Assembly (NCBI GenBank): GCA_031278795.1
Contig: JAITJT010000192.1
Coordinates: forward strand, 1-7,561
Reading direction: 5' to 3'
Source of the DNA: Deltaproteobacteria bacterium
GTDB taxonomy: Bacteria; Desulfobacterota; Desulfarculia; Adiutricales; Adiutricaceae
Length of the DNA stretch: 7,561 nucleotides
Positions 1 to 5,163 of the stretch are shown here, one piece after another (the stretch's first letter is position 1; each line of letters starts with the position of its first letter). Below the pieces are notes generated by a model that saw nothing but the letters and a program-made list of their open reading frames with translations, ran no database searches and was not told where the DNA came from. The position numbers were made by a program, and so were the translations under genes.

Positions 1-222
1 GTTGTGATTTGAGACTTAGTTTTCTAATTTTGATGCAAATTTATAATTGGGAGTAGATTTTACAGGCCATAACGCCAACAAAATGAGAGGATATTCTATC
101 TTTTAGCTAAATTAAAATATAATTTTGTCGTATTATACCATAGTGTTCGCGTATTTTTACGCATATCGCCGAAAATTTAGTGTGATAGATTTAACTGTAG
201 TAGACATTGCTAATTTTCAACG

Positions 223-377
223 TGCTCGGTGCCTTGGATTTTGAACCCAGTCAAGCTGACTTGGCAGGAAATCGTGGCCTCAATGAAGGCCCTCATGGAC
301 TAACGCTGCCTGTTGAGCCTGAGGCTCTCCACTTCAAGGCCTCGAGCAAGGGTAGGTTCGTGGTGTCAAAGGAGAGC
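223..377 (+). ncRNA. Candidate structured non-coding RNA (unrecognised family)
   Basis: A GC-rich island sits alone in AT-rich DNA and folds well. Bases 223-238 pair with 333-348 in one register: 15 of 16 positions pair (two as G-U), with one U-C mismatch at 230/341. Inside, 251-267 pairs with 306-322 at 13 of 17 positions without a bulge, topped by a GGCCT/AGGCC hairpin at 276-291. The result is a rod with a 12/10-base internal loop. An alternative fold replaces the middle stem by hairpins at 250-265 and 315-327. Both sides of the loop can also pair with the 3' flank (243-247 with 355-359; 324-330 with 371-377), as pseudoknots would. The G-U pairs favour the plus strand. The rod with a central bubble recalls 6S RNA, but it is shorter and I cannot match conserved 6S sequence. 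I see no clear promoter, and no U-run terminator follows. A decayed gene remnant remains possible. Confidence 0.4.
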
Positions 378-439
378 AAAATCAAAAAATTTCTTGAAAA
401 AAGATGTAATAGGCACTAGAATATTTCAAAATTTTTTAG

Positions 440-465
440 TTTTGTTAAAGCTTTCTTTAACAAAA
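440..465. other. Perfect AT-rich hairpin
   Basis: TTTTGTTAAAG and CTTTAACAAAA form a perfect 11-bp stem around a CTTT loop. It is not followed by a U-run on either strand, so it is not a standard terminator. It lies about 60 bases after the candidate structured RNA and could mark its 3' end or serve as a protein-binding palindrome. Its role is unknown. Confidence 0.5.
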
Positions 466-596
466 TTAAAAAAGACTTGAGCTTTCAAAAGATCGCCTTA
501 TCTCGCCCACTATCCCTAAGTTTAATATTTTAGGTCACTTGTTTAGTGGAGATCTTCCACGGCCCATGGACAAAATTTGGGAAAAATTGACTTGTT

Positions 597-658
597 TTAG
601 GCTTTATTAAGGGTTTATTCTTAGGCTTGTTAAGGTCATATTTTTGCCTTGATAAGTG
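597..658. repeat. Degenerate direct repeat, about 22-24 bp period
   Basis: TTAGGCTTTATTAAGG (597-612) recurs as TTAGGCTTGTTAAGG (621-635), and a weaker third copy, TTTGCCTTGATAAGTG, lies at 643-658. The spacing is close to two helical turns, as in iteron-like protein-binding arrays. The low complexity of the surroundings weakens the case, and no function can be assigned. Confidence 0.45.
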
Positions 659-869
659 TATAATTTTAGCGTTATTTAGGGATATATTTTAAAGTTTATG
701 TTGGTATTTTTCGGCATGTTTTTTGGGGGAGGAAAAGTCTCGAATAATAAGAAGAAGCGGTCAACACTTTGGTAGTTTTGATAATGATCCTCTAAAACGA
801 AACATTATTTTTCATTTTTTATTATCTTGAAAACAGCTTTCTCATTTACCCTTTCTTCTTAAGTACTAT

Positions 870-950
870 ACATTGTTCCTTTTTTTTAAATTAAGGCATG
901 TTTGCTTTCTTTTAAGTTTTAAGCGTGTTTGTTTTATTTTTAAGTTTTAA
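870..950. repeat. Tandem repeat of about 27 bp
   Basis: A 27-base unit at 896-922 (GCATGTTTGCTTTC, then TTTTAAGTTTTAA) is followed directly by a 28-base copy at 923-950 that differs by three substitutions and one inserted T. A more decayed copy may precede them at 870-895. This looks like tandem duplication in an AT-rich spacer upstream of the zinc-ribbon gene. Confidence 0.55.
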
Positions 951-1024
951 ACTTTTTTATTTCAATCCTTTAAAAGTTTTTTTAATAATTTTTCTTCCCT
1001 CCCCTTTTCCGGCGGACTTGTGCG

Positions 1025-1053
1025 TTCACAAACTATATTTATTTAAATTTAAT
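1025..1053 (+). promoter_or_regulatory. Sigma-70-like promoter for the zinc-ribbon gene
   Basis: TTCACA (1025-1030, 5 of 6 against TTGACA) is followed after 17 bases by TTTAAT (1048-1053, 5 of 6 against TATAAT), giving a predicted start near 1060 and a leader of about 75 bases. The -35 overlaps a small palindrome, TTGTG-CGTT-CACAA (1018-1031), which could be an operator half-site pair. AT-rich DNA often gives chance matches, so this is a candidate only. Confidence 0.4.
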
Positions 1054-1135
1054 TCTCTTTAAATATCTTTTTCGTAAAACTACGCCACCCGCATCTATGG
1101 CCTCTTAACGCTTACCTTTTGAAAGGATCTAATTT

Positions 1136-1582
1136 ATGGCAAGCGAACCAAACGCCCCAACCATACGATGCCCGGGTTGCGGGGAAGCCGTTAAGCTTCC
1201 CGCAGAAGTTTGCGAAAACTGCGGGTACAATTTCCGGGAAGGTAAAAAACCCGATCCTGTTTTACCTCTCGCCACAGTTGAGCAAGATGACGAGCGCAAA
1301 CGCAAAAAACTCTATCTAGCTGGCGCTGCCATCGCCATTGTCGTCATCATCATAATCTGCGTCCTTTCCATGGGAGGATCCGATAATAATGCGCAGGCGC
1401 CCGCGAGCCCAAAGGGCGCCACCCAAGGCCTAGAGGCGCCCCCCAAGGCCAGTGGCCCCGCCTTCCTCAGGCCCCAGGTGCCCATAGGCCTGGCCAAGGA
1501 CGCGGCGGAAGCTACAGGCGAGAAGCATGATGATTTAGCGGAGACTTACGAGGAGCTGGAGAGCGAGAGGCAGTCTAATTAA
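1136..1582 (+). CDS. Zinc-ribbon protein with single transmembrane segment
   Basis: The 148-residue product has three parts. Residues 9-33 form a zinc ribbon with two CxxC knuckles (C12, C15, C26, C29; the second is CENCGYNF), the pattern of small bacterial zinc-ribbon domains that bind one structural zinc. Residues 59-79 are a hydrophobic, Ile/Val-rich membrane span preceded by a KR-rich patch (RKRKK, 54-58), so the ribbon should face the cytoplasm. Residues 82-148 are Ala/Pro/Gly-rich and end in an acidic tail; they should lie outside the membrane. The ATG has a good ribosome site, GAAAGGA at 1121-1127, eight bases upstream. The gene stands alone and converges on the DUF3786 gene, with which it shares the TTAA at 1579-1582. 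The function is unknown; proteins of this layout are often annotated only as zinc-ribbon domain-containing. Confidence 0.88.
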   Translation: MASEPNAPTIRCPGCGEAVKLPAEVCENCGYNFREGKKPDPVLPLATVEQDDERKRKKLYLAGAAIAIVVIIIICVLSMGGSDNNAQAPASPKGATQGLEAPPKASGPAFLRPQVPIGLAKDAAEATGEKHDDLAETYEELESERQSN

Positions 1583-2217
1583 ATTTTGGTAGCTTGGTCA
1601 GAGCTCCCACCTGGACTGTGGGTGAGGGCGTGCACCAGGCAGCCGTGGAGAAAGGCCAGGCACTCGAAGCCCAAAAAGTCAGTGGCCCTAGAGTCGAACA
1701 TGGAACGCACCTGCATGGGAAACTCGTCGTCAGCCTCCTCAAAGACCAAGCGCATGCGGATCTTGGGGAGCACCTGGAACTCCCAGAGGTGGCCGCCGGC
1801 CTCGTGGTGTCCTAGGTAGCTTCCCCCCAGGGCCTCGGCTGCGGGCGCGAACTTGTGGTGGCCATCTCCAAAGGCCTCAAATAGCGGCCCGTCTAGGAGG
1901 GTTTTCCAGTTCTGTTGCCTGCGGCTCCTTAGAACCCCGGGCAGCTGAAAGAGCGAGAGGAACTCCTCGCCGGGTTCTCCTTCACCTTTGGAGAGAACGT
2001 AGTGGATGAGGATGCTGCGGTAGTTGGGGTTGGAATCCAATCCGTCCTTGGCCACCACGCCATCTTCCGTGATGATGAAGTCCCTGCCCATGAAGCTCGC
2101 CTCGGCGCCGTTTTCCAGGGCCTTCAGGCCCAGGCGCTTGGCGCTCTCCTGGAAATCACAGCCCTTGAGCTCCTTGATGAGGCCCTGGTAGTTTTGCTCA
2201 TAACCTTGTCCTTCCAT
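1579..2217 (-). CDS. DUF3786 domain-containing protein
   Basis: The 212-residue soluble protein fits the DUF3786 family, known mainly from deltaproteobacteria, clostridia and other anaerobes. The family is recognised here from its C-terminal half: a WEFQVLPKIRMRLVFEEADDE-type strand pair (145-165) followed by FP, then FDSRATDFLGFECLAFLHGC (174-193). The N-terminal part has the FMGRDF-ITEDG strand pair (42-53) typical of the family. There is no signal peptide, membrane span or N-terminal cysteine cluster; some relatives carry a fused iron-sulfur domain, and this one does not. The biochemical role is not known. The start is supported by AAAGGGAG (2226-2233) about seven bases upstream. It is divergent from fliJ and converges with the zinc-ribbon gene, so it is probably transcribed alone. 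Confidence 0.88.
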   Translation of the reverse strand: MEGQGYEQNYQGLIKELKGCDFQESAKRLGLKALENGAEASFMGRDFIITEDGVVAKDGLDSNPNYRSILIHYVLSKGEGEPGEEFLSLFQLPGVLRSRRQQNWKTLLDGPLFEAFGDGHHKFAPAAEALGGSYLGHHEAGGHLWEFQVLPKIRMRLVFEEADDEFPMQVRSMFDSRATDFLGFECLAFLHGCLVHALTHSPGGSSDQATKI

Positions 2218-2244
2218 AGATGACGCTCCCTTTTAATTTGTTTG

Positions 2245-2274
2245 ATTCTAAGTTTAAATCATAGCCTTAGTAAA
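2245..2274 (-). promoter_or_regulatory. Sigma-70-like promoter for the DUF3786 gene
   Basis: On the minus strand TTTACT (2274-2269, 4 of 6) and TAGAAT (2250-2245, 5 of 6) lie 18 bases apart, placing the start of transcription near 2238, about 20 bases before the ATG. This is a candidate of moderate quality in AT-rich DNA. Confidence 0.35.
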
Positions 2275-2370
2275 TACACTTTTGTGATTTTTATCCATAT
2301 TAAATCCTGGGCCAAAGCCCAAAAATCCAGTAGTCCCAGCCAAAAACCCAAAGGCCAAATCCGCAAAAAT

Positions 2371-2387
2371 CTGGCCTGAAACTTGCT
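2371..2387 (+). promoter_or_regulatory. Sigma-54 (-24/-12) promoter of fliJ
   Basis: CTGGCCTGAAACTTGCT matches the sigma-54 consensus YTGGCACGRNNNTTGCW at nearly every informative base: TGGC (2372-2375), seven bases, then TTGC (2383-2386), so GG and GC are exactly ten bases apart. It is oriented toward fliJ, with a predicted start near 2397 and a leader of about 58 bases. Sigma-54 control of flagellar genes is established in several proteobacteria. An enhancer-binding activator site would be expected further upstream; I cannot identify one. Confidence 0.75.
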
Positions 2388-2455
2388 CGAAGAGATGCGA
2401 GTCCGCTCTTAGGGATAAGCACCTCAAAGCGGGCAGATTACAAAGAGACAAAAAA

Positions 2456-2929
2456 ATGGCCGCCTTTAAATTCAACTTGGAGTTTCTCATTACCCTTAGG
2501 CGCCGCCGCGAGGAACAGGCGGCAACCAGCCTGGCCAAAAGACTTAGCATCATCCGCGAGCTCCAAGAACGCATCTCCAGCATGGAGGAAATCAAAGAGT
2601 CCCTGCAAGCGGATCTTCAGAGACACATCCAGAACGGCCATGTGACCCCGGCCCTTTTGTCCCTTTACAGCGATTTTCAGACAAAGCTCTTCCAGGACAA
2701 GCGTTCCGCGGAGGAGCTCCTGGCCCTAAGCCGCCGGGAGGAGGCCAAGGAACGCGCCATCCTCAGAAAGGCAGTCATGGAGCGCCAGCTCATCGAGAGA
2801 TACAAGGACAAGAAAGTGGAGGACTGGAAGGCGGAGGATCTCAAAGAGGAGCAGAAAATCTTGGAAGAGATGGCTGCCCTGGTGAAGGCCCGCAAGCTCA
2901 GGATTGAAAATGATGACAGCAAACCCTAA
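2456..2929 (+). CDS. fliJ: FliJ flagellar export protein
   Basis: The 157-residue, highly charged protein is predicted to be almost entirely alpha-helical coiled coil and has the FliJ-type start: FKFNLEFLITLRRRREEQAA at residues 4-23. In the family FliJ is the soluble stalk of the flagellar type III export apparatus; it sits in the FliI ATPase ring and links it to the gate protein FlhA. The length agrees with the family (about 140-160). The ribosome site is weak (AAGAGA at 2443-2448, seven bases before the ATG), but the N-terminal match supports this start. Its stop overlaps the start of the MotE-like gene, so the two are translationally coupled. The usual upstream partner fliI is absent; instead the gene follows its own sigma-54 promoter. 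Confidence 0.88.
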   Translation: MAAFKFNLEFLITLRRRREEQAATSLAKRLSIIRELQERISSMEEIKESLQADLQRHIQNGHVTPALLSLYSDFQTKLFQDKRSAEELLALSRREEAKERAILRKAVMERQLIERYKDKKVEDWKAEDLKEEQKILEEMAALVKARKLRIENDDSKP

Positions 2930-4268
2930 AAGACCCTACTCTAGGACTTCACAGGCCAAAGCGCCTGTCAAGCCCAAGAGCGCGACCCCACCACCTCCCC
3001 CGCCCCCTCCCGCGCTAGTGCCCGCGGAAAAAGAACAGGCTAAGACACCCGCCCTAAAAAACACCCCCAAAACCCAGGCCAAGATATTCTCCAAACTGAG
3101 GGTCCTCATCCTCTTGGCCCTTCTCATCCTCATAGTGAGGCTAGCCTTCTCCGGCTTCTACCTAAACAGCTCCAAAGAACCAGCCATACCTGACATCCTC
3201 CCCAGCCCGGCCAAGGCATCCGCCTCGGCAACACTTCCCGCGGCTAGCGCCGCGGCCATTCCGGCCGCTGCCGCTCCCGTGGCGGCGACCGCCACCTCGG
3301 CCAGCCCCATGTTCAGCGGGGCCCTGGCCTTCTTCACGGAGGCCGCCAACCCCGCCCTGACAGTGGCCGGTCAGTCCAACGCCATACCTCTCCCTCCTGG
3401 AGACGAGGATCTCAGAACCCCCTTGCGCCCCCTTAACGCCACCCCGCAGGCCCAGAGCCCAAACGCTCCCGCCCAGAGTCCAGCCGCTCCCGCCCGCGGC
3501 CCGGTGGCCCCAGCCCAAGCCCCAGCCCAAACCCCAGTTCCTGCCCAGGCCCAAGGGCCAGCCCAGACCCCCGCAGCCGCCCAAACCCAGGCCCCATCTC
3601 AAAGCCCGGCCCAGGCCCCTTCTCAGGCCCCGGCCCAGAGCACCCCACAAGCTAGCCAAGCACCCGCCGCTAGCCCAACACCTGCGGCTAGCCAGGCGCC
3701 CGCCGCCCAGGGCGGCGCCGCCTCTCCGGCCGCCACGCCCAGGTCCCAGGGCCCTCCACCCGCTCTACCGGGGCCCTCCGCCTCCAGTGACACCCTGGCC
3801 CGCCGGGAGTTCGAGCTAACCCAAAGGGAAAACGCCCTAAACCTAAGAGAAGAGGCCCTGAGGAACATGGAGCGCGACCTAGACCGCCGCGAGCAGGATA
3901 TGGCCAAGGAAAAAGTCTACATGGATCAGACCGTAGCCCGCAACGAGGCCATATTGGATGAGCAGAAGAACCTCCGCGAGGACTTCCAGAAGACCCAGGA
4001 CGCCTTGAAAAGCGAGCGCGTGGAGCAGCTGGTAGCCGCCTTTAAGGGCATGAAGCCCGAGCAGGCTGGAGCCCTAATCAATAGCCTAGACGACACCGTG
4101 GCCGTGGCCATACTATCCGCCATGCCCGGAAGCAGCGCTGGAAAAATTCTCGCCATGGTGAATCCGGACAAAGCCGCCCGCATCATCAAGGCCATAGCCG
4201 ACCAGAAAGTGGATCCCAAGGCCCTCCTGGAAAACACCCAGTACGAGCTGCCACAGCCCCAACAGTAA
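2910..4268 (+). CDS. MotE-like flagellar protein with MgtE N-terminal-type domain
   Basis: The product is about 452 residues. A basic, cytoplasmic N-terminus contains eight prolines in a row (about 27-34) and is followed by one membrane span (about 63-80). The rest should be periplasmic: an Ala/Pro/Ser-rich part, a very long Pro-Ala-Gln linker (about 180-285), a charged coiled coil (about 295-370) and a C-terminal MgtE_N-type helical domain (about 370-430) with the pattern MKPEQAGALINSLDDTVAVA. Short proteins with the coiled coil plus MgtE_N domain next to fliJ are annotated as MotE, first described in rhizobia as a chaperone for the motility protein MotC. The present protein is roughly twice as long because of the linker. 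ATG 2910 (six bases after AGGA 2900-2903) is chosen; ATG 2913 or TTG 2904 are alternatives. It overlaps fliJ by 20 bases. Confidence 0.8.
   Translation: MMTANPKRPYSRTSQAKAPVKPKSATPPPPPPPPALVPAEKEQAKTPALKNTPKTQAKIFSKLRVLILLALLILIVRLAFSGFYLNSSKEPAIPDILPSPAKASASATLPAASAAAIPAAAAPVAATATSASPMFSGALAFFTEAANPALTVAGQSNAIPLPPGDEDLRTPLRPLNATPQAQSPNAPAQSPAAPARGPVAPAQAPAQTPVPAQAQGPAQTPAAAQTQAPSQSPAQAPSQAPAQSTPQASQAPAASPTPAASQAPAAQGGAASPAATPRSQGPPPALPGPSASSDTLARREFELTQRENALNLREEALRNMERDLDRREQDMAKEKVYMDQTVARNEAILDEQKNLREDFQKTQDALKSERVEQLVAAFKGMKPEQAGALINSLDDTVAVAILSAMPGSSAGKILAMVNPDKAARIIKAIADQKVDPKALLENTQYELPQPQQ
3435..3780 (+). repeat. Low-complexity Pro-Ala-Gln coding repeat
   Basis: Inside the MotE-like gene, more than 100 codons encode short irregular units such as PAQAP, PAQTP and SQAPA. 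At the DNA level GCCCAGGCCCC-like units recur, so slippage can change the length. The segment should behave as an extended, flexible spacer between the membrane span and the coiled coil. It also creates long spurious reading frames on the opposite strand. Confidence 0.85.
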
Positions 4269-4272
4269 AACC

Positions 4273-4304
4273 AAGAAGCTAGGAAGCTAGTAAGCTAAAA
4301 AGCT
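4273..4304. repeat. 8-bp tandem repeat NNNAAGCT, four copies
   Basis: Four consecutive octamers each end in AAGCT: AAGAAGCT, AGGAAGCT, AGTAAGCT and AAAAAGCT. A fifth, decayed unit (GAGAAAGC) follows. The array starts four bases after the stop codon of the MotE-like gene. Because AGCT is self-complementary, the units can also pair with each other as small hairpins. It is probably a slippage product. Confidence 0.75.
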
Positions 4305-4454
4305 GAGAAAGCAGCGATTGTTTTGAGGAAAGCGTTGTCCTGGCTTAGTTTAGGCAAAATAGGCCGGAAATGTCAAAAATAATTTTACAATAAATAAGAC
4401 CCGCCTCCGCCCTACTATTCAGCCAAGCGGCTGCCCCACTAGTGCCCTTTGCCC

Positions 4455-4486
4455 TTGACCCCTCCCCTGGTCAGCATCTTTTGCTT
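4455..4486 (+). terminator. Weak terminator candidate for the fliJ operon
   Basis: TTGACC (4455-4460) pairs with GGTCAG (4469-4474) around an eight-base loop and is followed within three bases by the T-rich tract TCTTTTGCTTTT. It lies about 190 bases after the MotE-like stop. The stem is short, so this is only a candidate for the end of the transcript. Confidence 0.3.
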
Positions 4487-4701
4487 TTACTATTGCCTTG
4501 AGTGAGAAAATTCAAATAAAGTCGATAAACGATTATAGCCTCTAAAAAGCTTTCGTGGACCCCTTTATAGATTCCTAGCGCTCGCCTAAACCAGGCGCAT
4601 CTGTGGTGATTTGGTTAAATCTGGAACGGAAAAGTAGGTAGCCAAAGTCAAGGTTTTCATCTATTTAAAAAACCATAAACTGTGGCATTTAGGCGGGGAA
4701 T

Positions 4702-5001
4702 CTAACGTTTAGGTAGGCTGTTCAAGGCAATTCTGTGCTTAAGATCCTGGATCCAATCCTCGGTTCTTTCCATGACCTCCATGAGCTCCATGGACTGCCA
4801 GGAGGAAAAGCCATCATACGGGTCAGGGTCCTCGTCCTCGGCGTCGTCTAGTGCCTGGATCCTCACTTCTGGCTTCTTCCCTACAGGCTTTTTGGTGATG
4901 TATCTAGCATCCTCAAGGACCTTAGGCATGGAAGCGTATAGGGGCTCATTCTTCTCGCCCCGGTTAAGTTTCTCAAATAAGTATCTGATGATCGGAAGCA
5001 T
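4702..5001 (-). CDS. Small acidic protein of unknown function
   Basis: The 99-residue soluble protein is not one I recognise. It begins MLPIIRYLFEKLNRG, a short amphipathic helix. A basic patch follows (KKPVGKKPEVR, about 37-47), then a strongly acidic stretch (DDAEDEDPDPYDG, about 52-64), and it ends in a charged helix rich in Glu and Met with EVMERTEDWIQDLKHRI. There is no signal peptide, membrane span or cysteine. It is very probably real: the ATG follows a near-perfect ribosome site (GGGAGG, rc of 5008-5013) at six-base spacing, and a consensus promoter lies upstream. It is downstream of, and in the same direction as, the membrane-protein gene at 5164-5949, but has its own promoter. The function cannot be inferred. 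Confidence 0.8.
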   Translation of the reverse strand: MLPIIRYLFEKLNRGEKNEPLYASMPKVLEDARYITKKPVGKKPEVRIQALDDAEDEDPDPYDGFSSWQSMELMEVMERTEDWIQDLKHRIALNSLPKR

Positions 5002-5026
5002 TTCAAACCTCCCTTATCTTCCTGTG

Positions 5027-5054
5027 GTCTCAAGCTGTTCTCTAAAATTGAGAC
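5027..5054 (-). promoter_or_regulatory. Inverted repeat at transcription start, operator or leader hairpin
   Basis: GTCTCAA (5027-5033) and TTGAGAC (5048-5054) are perfect inverted copies with a 14-base gap, so the half-site centres are 21 bp apart, two helical turns. The element directly abuts the -10 box of the minus-strand promoter and covers the predicted start point. That position suits a repressor operator. As RNA, it could instead form a 7-bp stem upstream of the ribosome site. Confidence 0.5.
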
Positions 5055-5083
5055 ACCATACAGGAAACGGATCATTTTGTCAA
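5055..5083 (-). promoter_or_regulatory. Sigma-70 promoter of the small acidic protein gene
   Basis: On the minus strand a perfect TTGACA (5083-5078) is followed after exactly 17 bases by TATGGT (5060-5055, 4 of 6, with the key T, A and final T present). Transcription should start near 5048, leaving a leader of about 47 bases before the ATG at 5001. Confidence 0.65.
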
Positions 5084-5163
5084 TACTTTTTTTGCTTAAC
5101 TCCAGAACTCAAATATTTTGGAAAAATTTGAAAAAAAAGCTTTAAGTGGCAAAGACAAAGGGC

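Larger units (their letters stand above)
1..1135. other. Long AT-rich spacer without a convincing protein gene
   Basis: This stretch is strongly AT-rich and has no reading frame with a good start, ribosome site and protein-like composition. A 70-codon frame at 207-419 starts with TTG, lacks a Shine-Dalgarno site and overlaps a region that looks like structured RNA, so I do not call it a gene. The stretch holds a GC-rich island (223-377), a small hairpin GCGTA/TACGC at 149-162, an 11-bp-stem hairpin at 440-465, direct repeats at 597-658 and 870-950, and a promoter candidate for the downstream zinc-ribbon gene. No tRNA, rRNA or CRISPR repeat was seen. Confidence 0.6.
4269..4701. other. Intergenic region after the fliJ operon
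   Basis: No gene is visible in these 433 bases. They begin with an 8-bp tandem repeat (4273-4304). A C-rich stretch at 4400-4475 contains two small hairpins: CAGCC/GGCTG at 4420-4433 and TTGACC/GGTCAG at 4455-4474. A further CGCCT/AGGCG hairpin lies at 4583-4597. The remainder is AT-rich with no recognisable signal. Confidence 0.55.

Noticed and set aside
207..419. 70-codon open frame starting with TTG
   Set aside because: No ribosome site, non-protein-like composition, and it overlaps a region better explained by RNA base pairing. The other frames give short peptides with stops, so a decayed gene cannot be excluded.
725..742. GGGGGAGGAAAAGTCTCG, resembling the RNase P RNA motif GAGGAAAGTC
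   Set aside because: The flanks are AT-rich with none of the other conserved RNase P blocks or pairings; probably chance.
2304..2366. Mirror-like arrangement of CCAAA / CCCAAAAA blocks upstream of fliJ
   Set aside because: Low-complexity A/C runs; the symmetry is imperfect and is not an inverted repeat that could form a hairpin or dimer site.
2254..2641. Minus-strand frames opposite the start of fliJ
   Set aside because: Antisense shadows of the FliJ coding sequence; FliJ itself has a clear N-terminal signature.
3162..3907. Long minus-strand frames opposite the MotE-like gene
   Set aside because: Gly/Leu/Trp-rich shadows produced by the Pro-Ala-Gln codons on the other strand; no start signals.
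4341..4357. TGGCTTAGTTTAGGC as a second sigma-54 element
   Set aside because: The GG/GC spacing fits, but the -12 box is AGGC rather than TTGC and no gene follows on that strand.
5110..5130. AT-rich stem CAAATATTTT/AAAAATTTG after the membrane-protein gene
   Set aside because: Short, bulged and AT-only; on the relevant strand the T-run precedes the stem, so it is not a terminator.
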